From positions 62,001-126,000 of the forward strand of contig NZ_BMNA01000006.1 in NCBI RefSeq assembly GCF_014646215.1: 64,000 bases of DNA. The letters are read 5' to 3'. The notes under the pieces are model-generated. The model was not told where the DNA came from, made no database searches, and worked only from the letters and a program-made list of their open reading frames with translations. Positions 57,742 to 64,000 of the stretch are shown here, in pieces. Source of the stretch: Nakamurella endophytica. Its GTDB lineage: Bacteria; Actinomycetota; Actinomycetes; Mycobacteriales; Nakamurellaceae. Numbering within the stretch: position 1 is the first letter of the stretch; the number at the start of each line of letters is the position of its first letter. A program made the translations under genes and the position numbers.

Positions 57742-59099
57742 CGGCCGCCACCACCGGGACGGGCGGCAGTCCGGTGCCCGCTCCGGTGCCGGCCGGCGGC
57801 ACGCCGGCTGCCGCGCCCCGCGGTGGCCGGGAACTCGTGGGCGGGGGCGCCGTCCTCGGGCTGGCGATGATCGTCGCCAACGCCGGCAACTACGCGCTGA
57901 ACCTGGTGCTCGGCCGCTGGCTCGGTCCCGCGGAGTTCTCCGACGCCAACCTGATGGTCACCCTCATGCTGACCGTGGCGTCGGCGGCGCTGTGCCTGCA
58001 GATGGTGGCGGCCCGGTTCGTCGCCGCGGCGGACGAGGCCGGCGACCCCGACCGCGCCGACCGGATCGCCCACCGGCTGCGGCGGTGGGCGCTGGTCGGC
58101 GGGATCGCCACGGGCGTGCTGCTCGCCGCGCCGGCCGCCGGCTGGGCGCGGCTGTTCCAGACCGGCTCGGCCTGGCCGTTCGTCCTGCTGGGCGCCGGCA
58201 TGCCGTGCTACCTCCTGCAGTCCGTCGGTCGCGGTGTCATGCAGGGCCGGCTGCGGTTCCGGCCGCTGGCGGCGACGTTCGTGGTGGAGATGGCCGTGCG
58301 GCTGGTGCTGGGCATCGCGCTGGTCGCCGCGGGCGCCGGCGTCCTCGGCGCGACCGCGGCCCTGACCGCGTCGTTCGTGGCCACCTGGCTGGCGGTCCGG
58401 CTGCTCGGCGGGACCGGCGGCACCCGGGCCGCCGCGGGCGGGATCGGCGACGTGCGCGAGGTGCGCCGCTACGCCGGCACCGTGTCGGTGCTGCTCGTCG
58501 GCCAGATCCTGGCCAACAACACCGACGTGCTCGTCGCCAAGGCGTTCTTCGCGCCGGCCGAGGCCGGCGTCTACTCCGCCGTCGCCCTGGTCGGCCGGGC
58601 GGTGTTCTTCCTGGCCTGGTCGGTGGCCACGGTGCTGTTCCCGGCGGCGGCGCGCCGGCACAGCAGCGGCGGCCACACCGGCGGGCTGCTGCGCGGCGGT
58701 TCGCTCGCGGTGCTGGCCATCGGGGCGCTGTGCACCGCCGGGGCAGCGTTGGTCGGCGGTCCGGTGCTCGGCGTGGTGCTGGGACCGGACTACGCCCACG
58801 TGTCCGGGCCGCTGGCCGGGTACGCCGCGATGACCACGCTGTTCGCCGTGGCCAACCTGGTGGCCAGCCACGACCTGTCCCGCGGGCGGTTGGGGACGTC
58901 GGTGCTGGTGCTCGCCGGCGCCGCGGTGCAGCTGGTGTTCCTGCTCGTCCGGCACGCCGACATCGGCCAGCTGATCGCCGGCCAGACCGTCGCGATGGCG
59001 CTGACCCTGCTGGCGGTGGCCGTGGCGGCACGGTCCGAACTGTTCGGCCGGCACGGCCAGCACGGACACGACCACGAGAGAGAGGTCGCGGCGGCATGA
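57738..59099 (+). CDS. Polysaccharide flippase (Wzx/MATE-like)
   Basis: 453-residue membrane protein with about 12-14 segments. The N-terminal LGLAMIVANAGNYALNLVLGRWLGPAEF is characteristic of oligosaccharide flippases, and NTDVLVAKAFFAPAEAGVYSA marks the middle. It likely moves lipid-linked oligosaccharide to the outer face. The C-terminal tail is rich in His and Glu. The ATG overlaps the GT4 stop and its stop overlaps the GT2 start. Confidence 0.92.
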   Translation: MTAATTGTGGSPVPAPVPAGGTPAAAPRGGRELVGGGAVLGLAMIVANAGNYALNLVLGRWLGPAEFSDANLMVTLMLTVASAALCLQMVAARFVAAADEAGDPDRADRIAHRLRRWALVGGIATGVLLAAPAAGWARLFQTGSAWPFVLLGAGMPCYLLQSVGRGVMQGRLRFRPLAATFVVEMAVRLVLGIALVAAGAGVLGATAALTASFVATWLAVRLLGGTGGTRAAAGGIGDVREVRRYAGTVSVLLVGQILANNTDVLVAKAFFAPAEAGVYSAVALVGRAVFFLAWSVATVLFPAAARRHSSGGHTGGLLRGGSLAVLAIGALCTAGAALVGGPVLGVVLGPDYAHVSGPLAGYAAMTTLFAVANLVASHDLSRGRLGTSVLVLAGAAVQLVFLLVRHADIGQLIAGQTVAMALTLLAVAVAARSELFGRHGQHGHDHEREVAAA

Positions 59100-60235
59100 G
59101 CGGCAGCACACCGACGGTCGCCGGCACGGACCGGTACCGCGCGTTCAAGGCCTGGGTCAGCACCCCGCTGACGGAGCCGCCTCGCATCTCGGTCGTCATC
59201 CCGGCCTACAACGAGGAGTGGCGGATCCTGCCGACGGTCGGCGCCATCGCCACCCACCTGAGCGCCCGCGGGGAGCCGTGGGAGCTCGTCGTCGCCGACG
59301 ACGGGTCGAGCGACAGCACGGTGGCGTTGCTGCAGGACCTGCGCTTCCCGAACCTGCGCGTGCTCGTCGCGGATCGCAACCGCGGCAAGGGATCCGCGGT
59401 CCGCCGCGGTGTCGCGGCGGCACGCGGCCGGTACGTGCTCTTCGCCGACGCCGACCAGTCGACCCCGATCGAGCAGTTCGACCGGCTGCTCGCGCTGATC
59501 ACCGACGAGGGGTACGACGTCGTGGTCGGCTCCCGGGCGGCCCGGGGTGCCGCCGTGCACAGCAAGAGCCTGCTGCGCAAGGTGCTCAGCCGCGGCCTGC
59601 GGATCCTGGTCTCGGCCGGGTTCGGCGTGAAGGTGGCCGACACCCAGTGCGGCTTCAAGCTCTTCACCGCCGATGCGGCACGCAGTCTGTTCGCACTGCA
59701 GGTGGTGGACGGGTTCTCGTTCGACCTCGAGGTGCTGTACCTGGCGAGCCGGCTGGGGCTGCGCACCGCCGAGGAGCCGGTGGAGTGGATCGACGCGCCC
59801 GGCTCGACGGTGGACGCCGCCAAGGTCAGCCTCCAGTTCCTGGCCGACCTGGTCCGGATCCGGCTGCACGACCTGCGCGGCGGCTACCGGCAGCGCCCGG
59901 CGCTGCCGGCCTCGGAGGCTCCGCACACCGCCGATGCAGCGGAGGCGGGGGAGGTGGCGGATGCGGCCGACGGACCGGGTGTCCCGGCCGCGACCGGGAT
60001 GTCGGCGCGACCGGTCGCACGGCCGGACGAGAACGTCACCACTGCACCCGGTCCCGCGGCGAGGCGCTCCGCGGCGCCGGGTGCCGCCGAGCCCCCACCC
60101 GTCCCGCCCGCCGGCCCGGACCCCGCGCCGCAGCCGGTCGAGCAGTCGACCGAGCGGCCGGCGCCTGCGCCGGCGCCGAGGCACACCCACGGTCCCGTCC
60201 CTCTGTCCCTGTCCCGAGAGGTCGCCCCGCGATGA
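59096..60235 (+). CDS. GT2-family glycosyltransferase (dolichyl-phosphate-glucose-synthase-like)
   Basis: 379 residues. The catalytic GT-A domain (about 28-265) has ISVVIPAYNEEWRI, VVADDGSSDST, RGKGSAVRRGV, FADADQSTP and DTQCGFKLF, close to enzymes that load a polyprenyl phosphate with glucose or mannose. There is no membrane segment. The last 115 residues are an Ala/Pro-rich tail. The stop overlaps the STAS gene start (ATGA). Confidence 0.93.
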   Translation: MSGSTPTVAGTDRYRAFKAWVSTPLTEPPRISVVIPAYNEEWRILPTVGAIATHLSARGEPWELVVADDGSSDSTVALLQDLRFPNLRVLVADRNRGKGSAVRRGVAAARGRYVLFADADQSTPIEQFDRLLALITDEGYDVVVGSRAARGAAVHSKSLLRKVLSRGLRILVSAGFGVKVADTQCGFKLFTADAARSLFALQVVDGFSFDLEVLYLASRLGLRTAEEPVEWIDAPGSTVDAAKVSLQFLADLVRIRLHDLRGGYRQRPALPASEAPHTADAAEAGEVADAADGPGVPAATGMSARPVARPDENVTTAPGPAARRSAAPGAAEPPPVPPAGPDPAPQPVEQSTERPAPAPAPRHTHGPVPLSLSREVAPR

Positions 60236-60564
60236 GGATCCGTATCGACACGTCCGGGAGCCGGGCGTCCGTCGCCGTCGCCGGACGGTTCGACGCCCAC
60301 GAGGTCGCCGAGTTCCGCACGGTCGTCGAGCCGCTCGTGGCCGCGGCGGACGAGCTGCGCCTGGACCTGTCCAACGTCGTGTTCATCGACTCCACCGCGC
60401 TGGCCGAGCTGGTCCGGCTGGACAAGGCGACCCGCGCCGCCGGCGGCACCCTCGTGCTCACCGACCTGTCCGACCCGGTGCGGGTGATCATGGAGATCAC
60501 CGCGCTGCTCCCGGTCTTCACCGTCGAGGAGCCCGCGGGGGCCGGCGCGGACGGAGCGCCGTGA
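60232..60564 (+). CDS. STAS-domain anti-sigma antagonist 1
   Basis: 110-residue STAS protein. The phosphorylation site is IDSTAL, with Ser54 (or Thr55) the acceptor. It has the small fold of SpoIIAA/RsbV, which binds the anti-sigma kinase when unphosphorylated. It is translationally coupled to the GT2 gene and to the phosphatase. A second STAS protein is three genes on. Confidence 0.92.
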   Translation: MRIRIDTSGSRASVAVAGRFDAHEVAEFRTVVEPLVAAADELRLDLSNVVFIDSTALAELVRLDKATRAAGGTLVLTDLSDPVRVIMEITALLPVFTVEEPAGAGADGAP

Positions 60565-61907
60565 GCAGTGCGCTGAGCAGTGCCGTCGCCGGGCCCGGCG
60601 GTGCCGGCCCGCTGGAGTCGGCGCTGGCCCGGCTGACCGACCCCGCCGGGTCCGACGCCGACCGCCGGGAGGCGGCCGACGGGATCCGCGACCTGGTGCA
60701 GGACATGACCCTGGCCCAGCACGAGATCACCGGCGCGCTGATCGCGGTGCAGGACCGGATGACGGCCCTGCGCGCGTTGACGCAGATCAACGTCGAGTCC
60801 CTCGGCGAGGCCGAGGCCGACGTCCGGATGCTGACCGAGGCCCGGACGATGACCGACTCCGACACGGTGGTGCTGGTGGGCGACGACACCCACCTGTACG
60901 CCGGTCCGGACCCGGAGGCGGCCGCAGCGCTCGTCCGCCTGGTGCGCGACCAGCTGGCCGCTCCGCGGCAGGTGCCGATCGCCGTCACCGACGGCGGCGC
61001 CACCGTGGTGGCGGTGCTGCGGCAGCCCGATCCCTTCCGGCGTGCGCTCGGTTTCGCCCGCGACGGGTGGGCCTTCACCACCGGCGACCTGCAGCTCGTC
61101 GAGGCGGTGATGAGCGCGACCGACATGATGCAGACCCTGACCCGGATGCACCTCGAGGCTGTGGAGCGGGCGGCCATCGCCCAGGAGCACCAGGCGGCGT
61201 CGTCGCTGGCGCAGGCGGTCCTGGCGCAGCCGCTGCCCCGGGTGGACGGCGTCGAGCTGTTCTGCAGCTCCATGCCGGCCAGCCTGGCGGGTGGCGACTT
61301 CCACGTCTTCGCCGTGGTCGACGGTCGGCTGTGGTTCGCCGTCGGCGACGTCGCGGGCAAGGGACTGCCCGCGGCGATCGTCATGTCCAGGGCGGTGAGC
61401 GCCACCCGGGTCGCGCTGCGCACCAGCCTCGACCCCGGCGCCGCCGTCGCCGCGGTCAGCGCCGAGCTCTACGACTACCTCGGGGACGTCGGCGTGTTCG
61501 TGACCCTGGTGGTCGGCGTCCTGGACCCGGCGGACGGCACCGTCCGGGCCTGCAACGCCGGGCACTCGCCGGTGCTGGTGCGGCAGCAGGGGCGGGTCCG
61601 GCCGGTCGCGGCCGACACCGCGCCGGTCGGCGTGCTGGAGATCGAGGACCCGACGGTCACCGAGCTCCGGCTGGCCCCGGGCGACGCGCTGCTGGTCGGC
61701 TCGGACGGGTTGGCGGAGCAGGAGGACGGCGCGGGCGAGCTGTTCGGCTACGTGCGGCTGGAACAGGTGCTGGCCGGCGGCCCGTCGTCGGCGGAGGAGC
61801 TGGGCCGGCAGGTGCTCGCAGCCGTCGCCGGGCATGCCGACGGGACGGCGCCGTCCGACGACTGCACGCTCGTCGTGCTGACCCCGTCCGGGGCGGTGGC
61901 CCGGTGA
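60561..61907 (+). CDS. SpoIIE/RsbU-type PP2C phosphatase with N-terminal sensor
   Basis: 448 residues from a GTG at 60561. A helical segment (about 15-90) and a GAF-like part (about 95-210) precede the phosphatase domain (about 225-445), where metal-binding blocks GGDFHVF, VGDVAGKGLPAA, NAGHSPVLV, GSDGLAEQ and PSDDCTLVVL are all present. It should dephosphorylate one or both STAS proteins. No membrane segment is present. Overlap with both neighbours fixes it in the switch. Confidence 0.93.
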   Translation: MSSALSSAVAGPGGAGPLESALARLTDPAGSDADRREAADGIRDLVQDMTLAQHEITGALIAVQDRMTALRALTQINVESLGEAEADVRMLTEARTMTDSDTVVLVGDDTHLYAGPDPEAAAALVRLVRDQLAAPRQVPIAVTDGGATVVAVLRQPDPFRRALGFARDGWAFTTGDLQLVEAVMSATDMMQTLTRMHLEAVERAAIAQEHQAASSLAQAVLAQPLPRVDGVELFCSSMPASLAGGDFHVFAVVDGRLWFAVGDVAGKGLPAAIVMSRAVSATRVALRTSLDPGAAVAAVSAELYDYLGDVGVFVTLVVGVLDPADGTVRACNAGHSPVLVRQQGRVRPVAADTAPVGVLEIEDPTVTELRLAPGDALLVGSDGLAEQEDGAGELFGYVRLEQVLAGGPSSAEELGRQVLAAVAGHADGTAPSDDCTLVVLTPSGAVAR

Positions 61908-62332
61908 CCGAGGTCGCGACGTCGCTCGACCTGGGAGCCGACCTGCTGTCGGTGCGCCGCATCGGACCCTGGCTGTCCGAGCTGCTCGACGGTCTGCCGG
62001 CCGCGGAGGCCGGCGCGCTGCACGGCCGGCTCGAGCTCGCCGTCCACGAGGTGTGCGTCAACATCGTCGAGCACGCCGGCGTCGCGGACGGCGACGTCCT
62101 CGGACTGCGCGGGGACGTGACCCTCGACGCGGTCACCGTCCGGGTCACCGGGCCGGGGATGCCGATCGACCCGGCCCTGATCCCGGAGCCCAGGCCGTCC
62201 GAGCCGCAGATCCGCGGGTACGGGCTGATGATCGTCCGCCGGCTGGTCGACCGGCTGGAGTGCCGTGCCGACGGTGGGCGCGCCGTCTGGATGCTGCGGG
62301 TGGACCGCGACGGGAAGGGAACAGGTCGATGA
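61904..62332 (+). CDS. RsbW-like ATP-binding protein with degenerate G1 box
   Basis: 142 residues from a GTG at 61904. It has a Bergerat-fold ATPase layout of anti-sigma kinases: N-box LAVHEVCVNIVEHA (Glu49, Asn53) and a G2-like RGYGLMIVRRLVD. The G1 box, normally DxGxG, reads VTGPGMPID with Thr82 for Asp, so adenine binding may be weak and the protein could bind its partners without kinase activity. Alternatively this is a tolerated variant. It is flanked by the phosphatase and the second STAS gene. Confidence 0.88.
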   Translation: MTEVATSLDLGADLLSVRRIGPWLSELLDGLPAAEAGALHGRLELAVHEVCVNIVEHAGVADGDVLGLRGDVTLDAVTVRVTGPGMPIDPALIPEPRPSEPQIRGYGLMIVRRLVDRLECRADGGRAVWMLRVDRDGKGTGR

Positions 62333-62706
62333 CGGGCGTCGCGACGGACACCGGCGCGGCTGCCGGCGGCGAAGGCACGGACCTGCGGATCGAGATCACC
62401 GCGGACGAGCCGGGAGCTGCGGTGCTGCGCCTGGCCGGGCGGCTGGATGCGCTGCAGGCGCCGGAGCTCGACGCGCGGTTCCGCGAGCTGGTCCCGCTCG
62501 GCCGGGTGCGGCTGCTCGTCGACCTGTCCGCGGTGGGCTTCGTGGACAGCGCCGGCCTGGCCGTGCTGGTCCGCGCCCGGCGGACCACCCGCGAGCACGG
62601 CGGGGACGTGGTGCTGATCCGGCCGCGGTCCCCGGAGGGGCAGCGGGTGTTCCGGCTGACGCAGTTCGACCAGGTGTTCCGCATGCTCGACGAGAGCCCG
62701 CGGTGA
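62329..62706 (+). CDS. STAS-domain anti-sigma antagonist 2
   Basis: 125 residues; a variable 18-residue N-terminus precedes the STAS domain. The phosphorylation site is FVDSAGLAVL (Ser74), the canonical DSAGL form, in contrast to DSTAL in the first STAS protein. Its start overlaps the RsbW-like gene and its stop the receiver gene. Confidence 0.93.
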   Translation: MTGVATDTGAAAGGEGTDLRIEITADEPGAAVLRLAGRLDALQAPELDARFRELVPLGRVRLLVDLSAVGFVDSAGLAVLVRARRTTREHGGDVVLIRPRSPEGQRVFRLTQFDQVFRMLDESPR

Positions 62707-63104
62707 CCCGGCCGTCCGCCGGCGCGGCCGGCGAGGGCCGCCGCGCGCTGGTCGTCGACGACGACACCGTCTCGCGCCTGGTGCTGACGCACATGCTGCG
62801 GCGGTCGGGCTGGCAGGTGACCGAGGCCGCGGACGTCCAGCCCGCCCTGGAGGTGCTCGAGGCCGGCGGGATCGACATGGTCCTGAGCGACTACTCGATG
62901 CCCGGCGGGACCGGCGTCGACCTGCTCCCGGCCGTGGACGCACAACCGCGGCGGCCGCTGTTCGTGCTGATCACCGGCATCCTCGAGCACCTGGAGAGCG
63001 GCGGCGAGGGTGGCGGCGTGGACGCCCGGCTGACCAAGCCGATCAGCAGCCGCGCGCTGGCCGACTGCCTGACGGCCCTGCGGGCCGGCGGGGCCGCCCG
63101 GTGA
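62703..63104 (+). CDS. Single-domain response regulator receiver
   Basis: 133 residues from a GTG overlapping the STAS stop. Acidic pocket LVVDDD (19-21), phospho-Asp63 in VLSDYSMPG, and conserved Lys in RLTKPI are present. There is no output domain, so it should act by protein contact, perhaps on the phosphatase or kinase in the same operon. The hybrid kinase opposite, with an HPt, is a candidate phosphodonor. Confidence 0.92.
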   Translation: MTRPSAGAAGEGRRALVVDDDTVSRLVLTHMLRRSGWQVTEAADVQPALEVLEAGGIDMVLSDYSMPGGTGVDLLPAVDAQPRRPLFVLITGILEHLESGGEGGGVDARLTKPISSRALADCLTALRAGGAAR

Positions 63105-64000
63105 CGGAGGCGCCGGCCGGCACCGCCCGTGCCGCCGGTGCCGGACGTCCCGCCCGCCCCGGACGTGCCGGACGTGGTGCCGTCGCGCGCCGGGTGGCCG
63201 TCGCCGCCGGATGGCTGGCGGCCGCCGGGATGTCCGTCGCCGCCGGCGCCCGGCTCTGGCGGTCGCAGAGCGAGCCGGTGCTGATCGGCCTGCAGGGCAC
63301 GGTGATCTGGTCGCTGCTGCCCGCCTACCCGCTGGCCGTCGCGGCGCTGGTCGGCCGGCGTCGCGCGCTGGCCGCGGTCGCCGGGGCGCTGTGCGTCGCG
63401 CACGCCGGCTGGACGCTCGCGGCGGTCGGCTGGCACGGCGACCGGCCGGCACCGGCCGGGACGGTGCAGGTCCGGCTGGTCACCGCGAACGTGCTGCTGG
63501 ACAACCCCTCCGTCCCCGCGCTGGCCGACGACCTGCTGGCCGCCCGCCCGGACGTGCTGCTGCTGCAGGAGGTGACGCCGCAGATCCTCGACCGGCTGGC
63601 CGGCACCCCGCTCTGGCAGGCCCTGCCGTACCGGGTCACCGACCCGCTGCCGGGCTTCCACGGCTCGGCGATCCTGTCCCGGTGGCCGGTGCTGTCCGGC
63701 GGGGCCTTCGACGTCGCCGGGTTCCCGATGACCCAGGCGGACATCCGGACGCCGGCCGGGCCGGTGCACGTCGTCGACGTGCACGCCCAGGCCCCGCTGA
63801 GCCACGAGGCGGCCGCGCGGTGGTCCGCGCAGTTCGACCGGCTCGCCCGGTTGCCGCTGCCAGCGGGCCGGCCGCTGGTGCTGGCCGGGGACTTCAACGC
63901 CACGCTCGACCACCGCCCGATGCAGCGGCTGCTCGCCGCCGGGTTCCGGGACGCCTTCGCCGAGTCGGGCACCGGCCTCGGCGCGACCTGGCCGGAGTGG
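63101..64000 (+). CDS. Membrane-anchored endonuclease/exonuclease/phosphatase-family protein (partial)
   Basis: First 300 codons from a GTG at 63101 that overlaps the receiver stop; the gene runs off the window. Two or three membrane segments (about 27-105) lead to an EEP domain: RLVTANVLLDN, DVLLLQEVTPQ with the metal Glu, and AGDFNATLDHRP. Members cleave phosphodiesters, including nucleic acids, phosphoinositides and sphingomyelin; the membrane anchor suggests an outside substrate such as a lipid or nucleic acid. The final catalytic His lies beyond the window. Confidence 0.88.
   Translation, partial: MTEAPAGTARAAGAGRPARPGRAGRGAVARRVAVAAGWLAAAGMSVAAGARLWRSQSEPVLIGLQGTVIWSLLPAYPLAVAALVGRRRALAAVAGALCVAHAGWTLAAVGWHGDRPAPAGTVQVRLVTANVLLDNPSVPALADDLLAARPDVLLLQEVTPQILDRLAGTPLWQALPYRVTDPLPGFHGSAILSRWPVLSGGAFDVAGFPMTQADIRTPAGPVHVVDVHAQAPLSHEAAARWSAQFDRLARLPLPAGRPLVLAGDFNATLDHRPMQRLLAAGFRDAFAESGTGLGATWPEW

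Overview
The window is very GC-rich, with almost every codon ending in G or C, many GTG starts, frequent ATGA/GTGA stop-start overlaps, a Rpf-type muralytic protein, WXG100-like proteins, a mycothiol-type MDMPI protein, a SigK/RskA pair and a UdgX. Together with the order fba - DUF3151 - hypothetical - purA, familiar from mycobacteria, this points to a free-living actinomycete. A Nakamurella-like or other Frankineae-type genome is my guess; the genus is not proven by the sequence. I saw no phage, transposase, CRISPR array, tRNA or rRNA; the window looks chromosomal.

Layout. 0-6.2 kb: an ECF sigma gene with a partial downstream gene, then a sugar ABC importer (binding lipoprotein, two permeases) and its LacI-type regulator, with a LacI/cre-like operator upstream and no ATPase gene. 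6.3-11.3 kb: MFS exporter, class II aldolase, secreted Rpf with two C-terminal repeats, UdgX. 11.4-15.1 kb: a lipoprotein with two DTG motifs (pepsin-like) and a tight CPBP protease / SDR / Ddn-like operon. 15.3-21.8 kb: two small WXG100-like proteins, DUF3151, a hypothetical, purA, an MDMPI protein, purD and a PEP-mutase-family enzyme. 21.9-30.2 kb: a block of redox enzymes and alpha/beta hydrolases (TrxR-like, CGNR regulator, two epoxide hydrolases, haloacetate-dehalogenase-like), an aminotransferase, a small membrane protein behind a perfect 77-bp duplication, and a HAD hydrolase. 30.4-37.8 kb: a PAS-GGDEF-EAL protein, then a glycosidase-glycosyltransferase fusion, a small Cys-tailed protein and UDP-galactopyranose mutase.

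37.8-47.5 kb: an epimerase, then a SigK regulon in one place: an MPT83-like fasciclin lipoprotein, two tandem membrane-anchored sulfite-oxidase-type molybdoenzymes, sigK and rskA. Four promoter-like sites here share a CCATCC-type -35 and a CGA/TGA-containing -10 with exactly 15 bp between. A second ECF sigma / Ser-rich membrane partner and a membrane protein follow. 47.6-52.6 kb: purB, an M3 peptidase, purC and a small CBM48 protein. 52.7-64 kb: a hybrid histidine kinase facing a long, almost gapless operon that starts with polysaccharide genes (GT4, flippase, GT2) and runs by 4-bp overlaps into a complete partner-switching module (STAS, SpoIIE phosphatase, RsbW-like ATPase, STAS, receiver) and an exo/endonuclease/phosphatase-family protein cut by the window end.

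How the genes work together. The purine genes purA, purD, purB and purC are all on the plus strand, but purD and purB are separated by about 26 kb of redox, signalling and glycan genes. Signalling is dense: three ECF sigma factors, each with a known or probable partner, a c-di-GMP enzyme, a hybrid kinase and the partner switch. The most unusual items are the glycosidase-GT fusion with its own internal ribosome site, the partner switch fused to glycan synthesis, and the self-contained SigK regulon.
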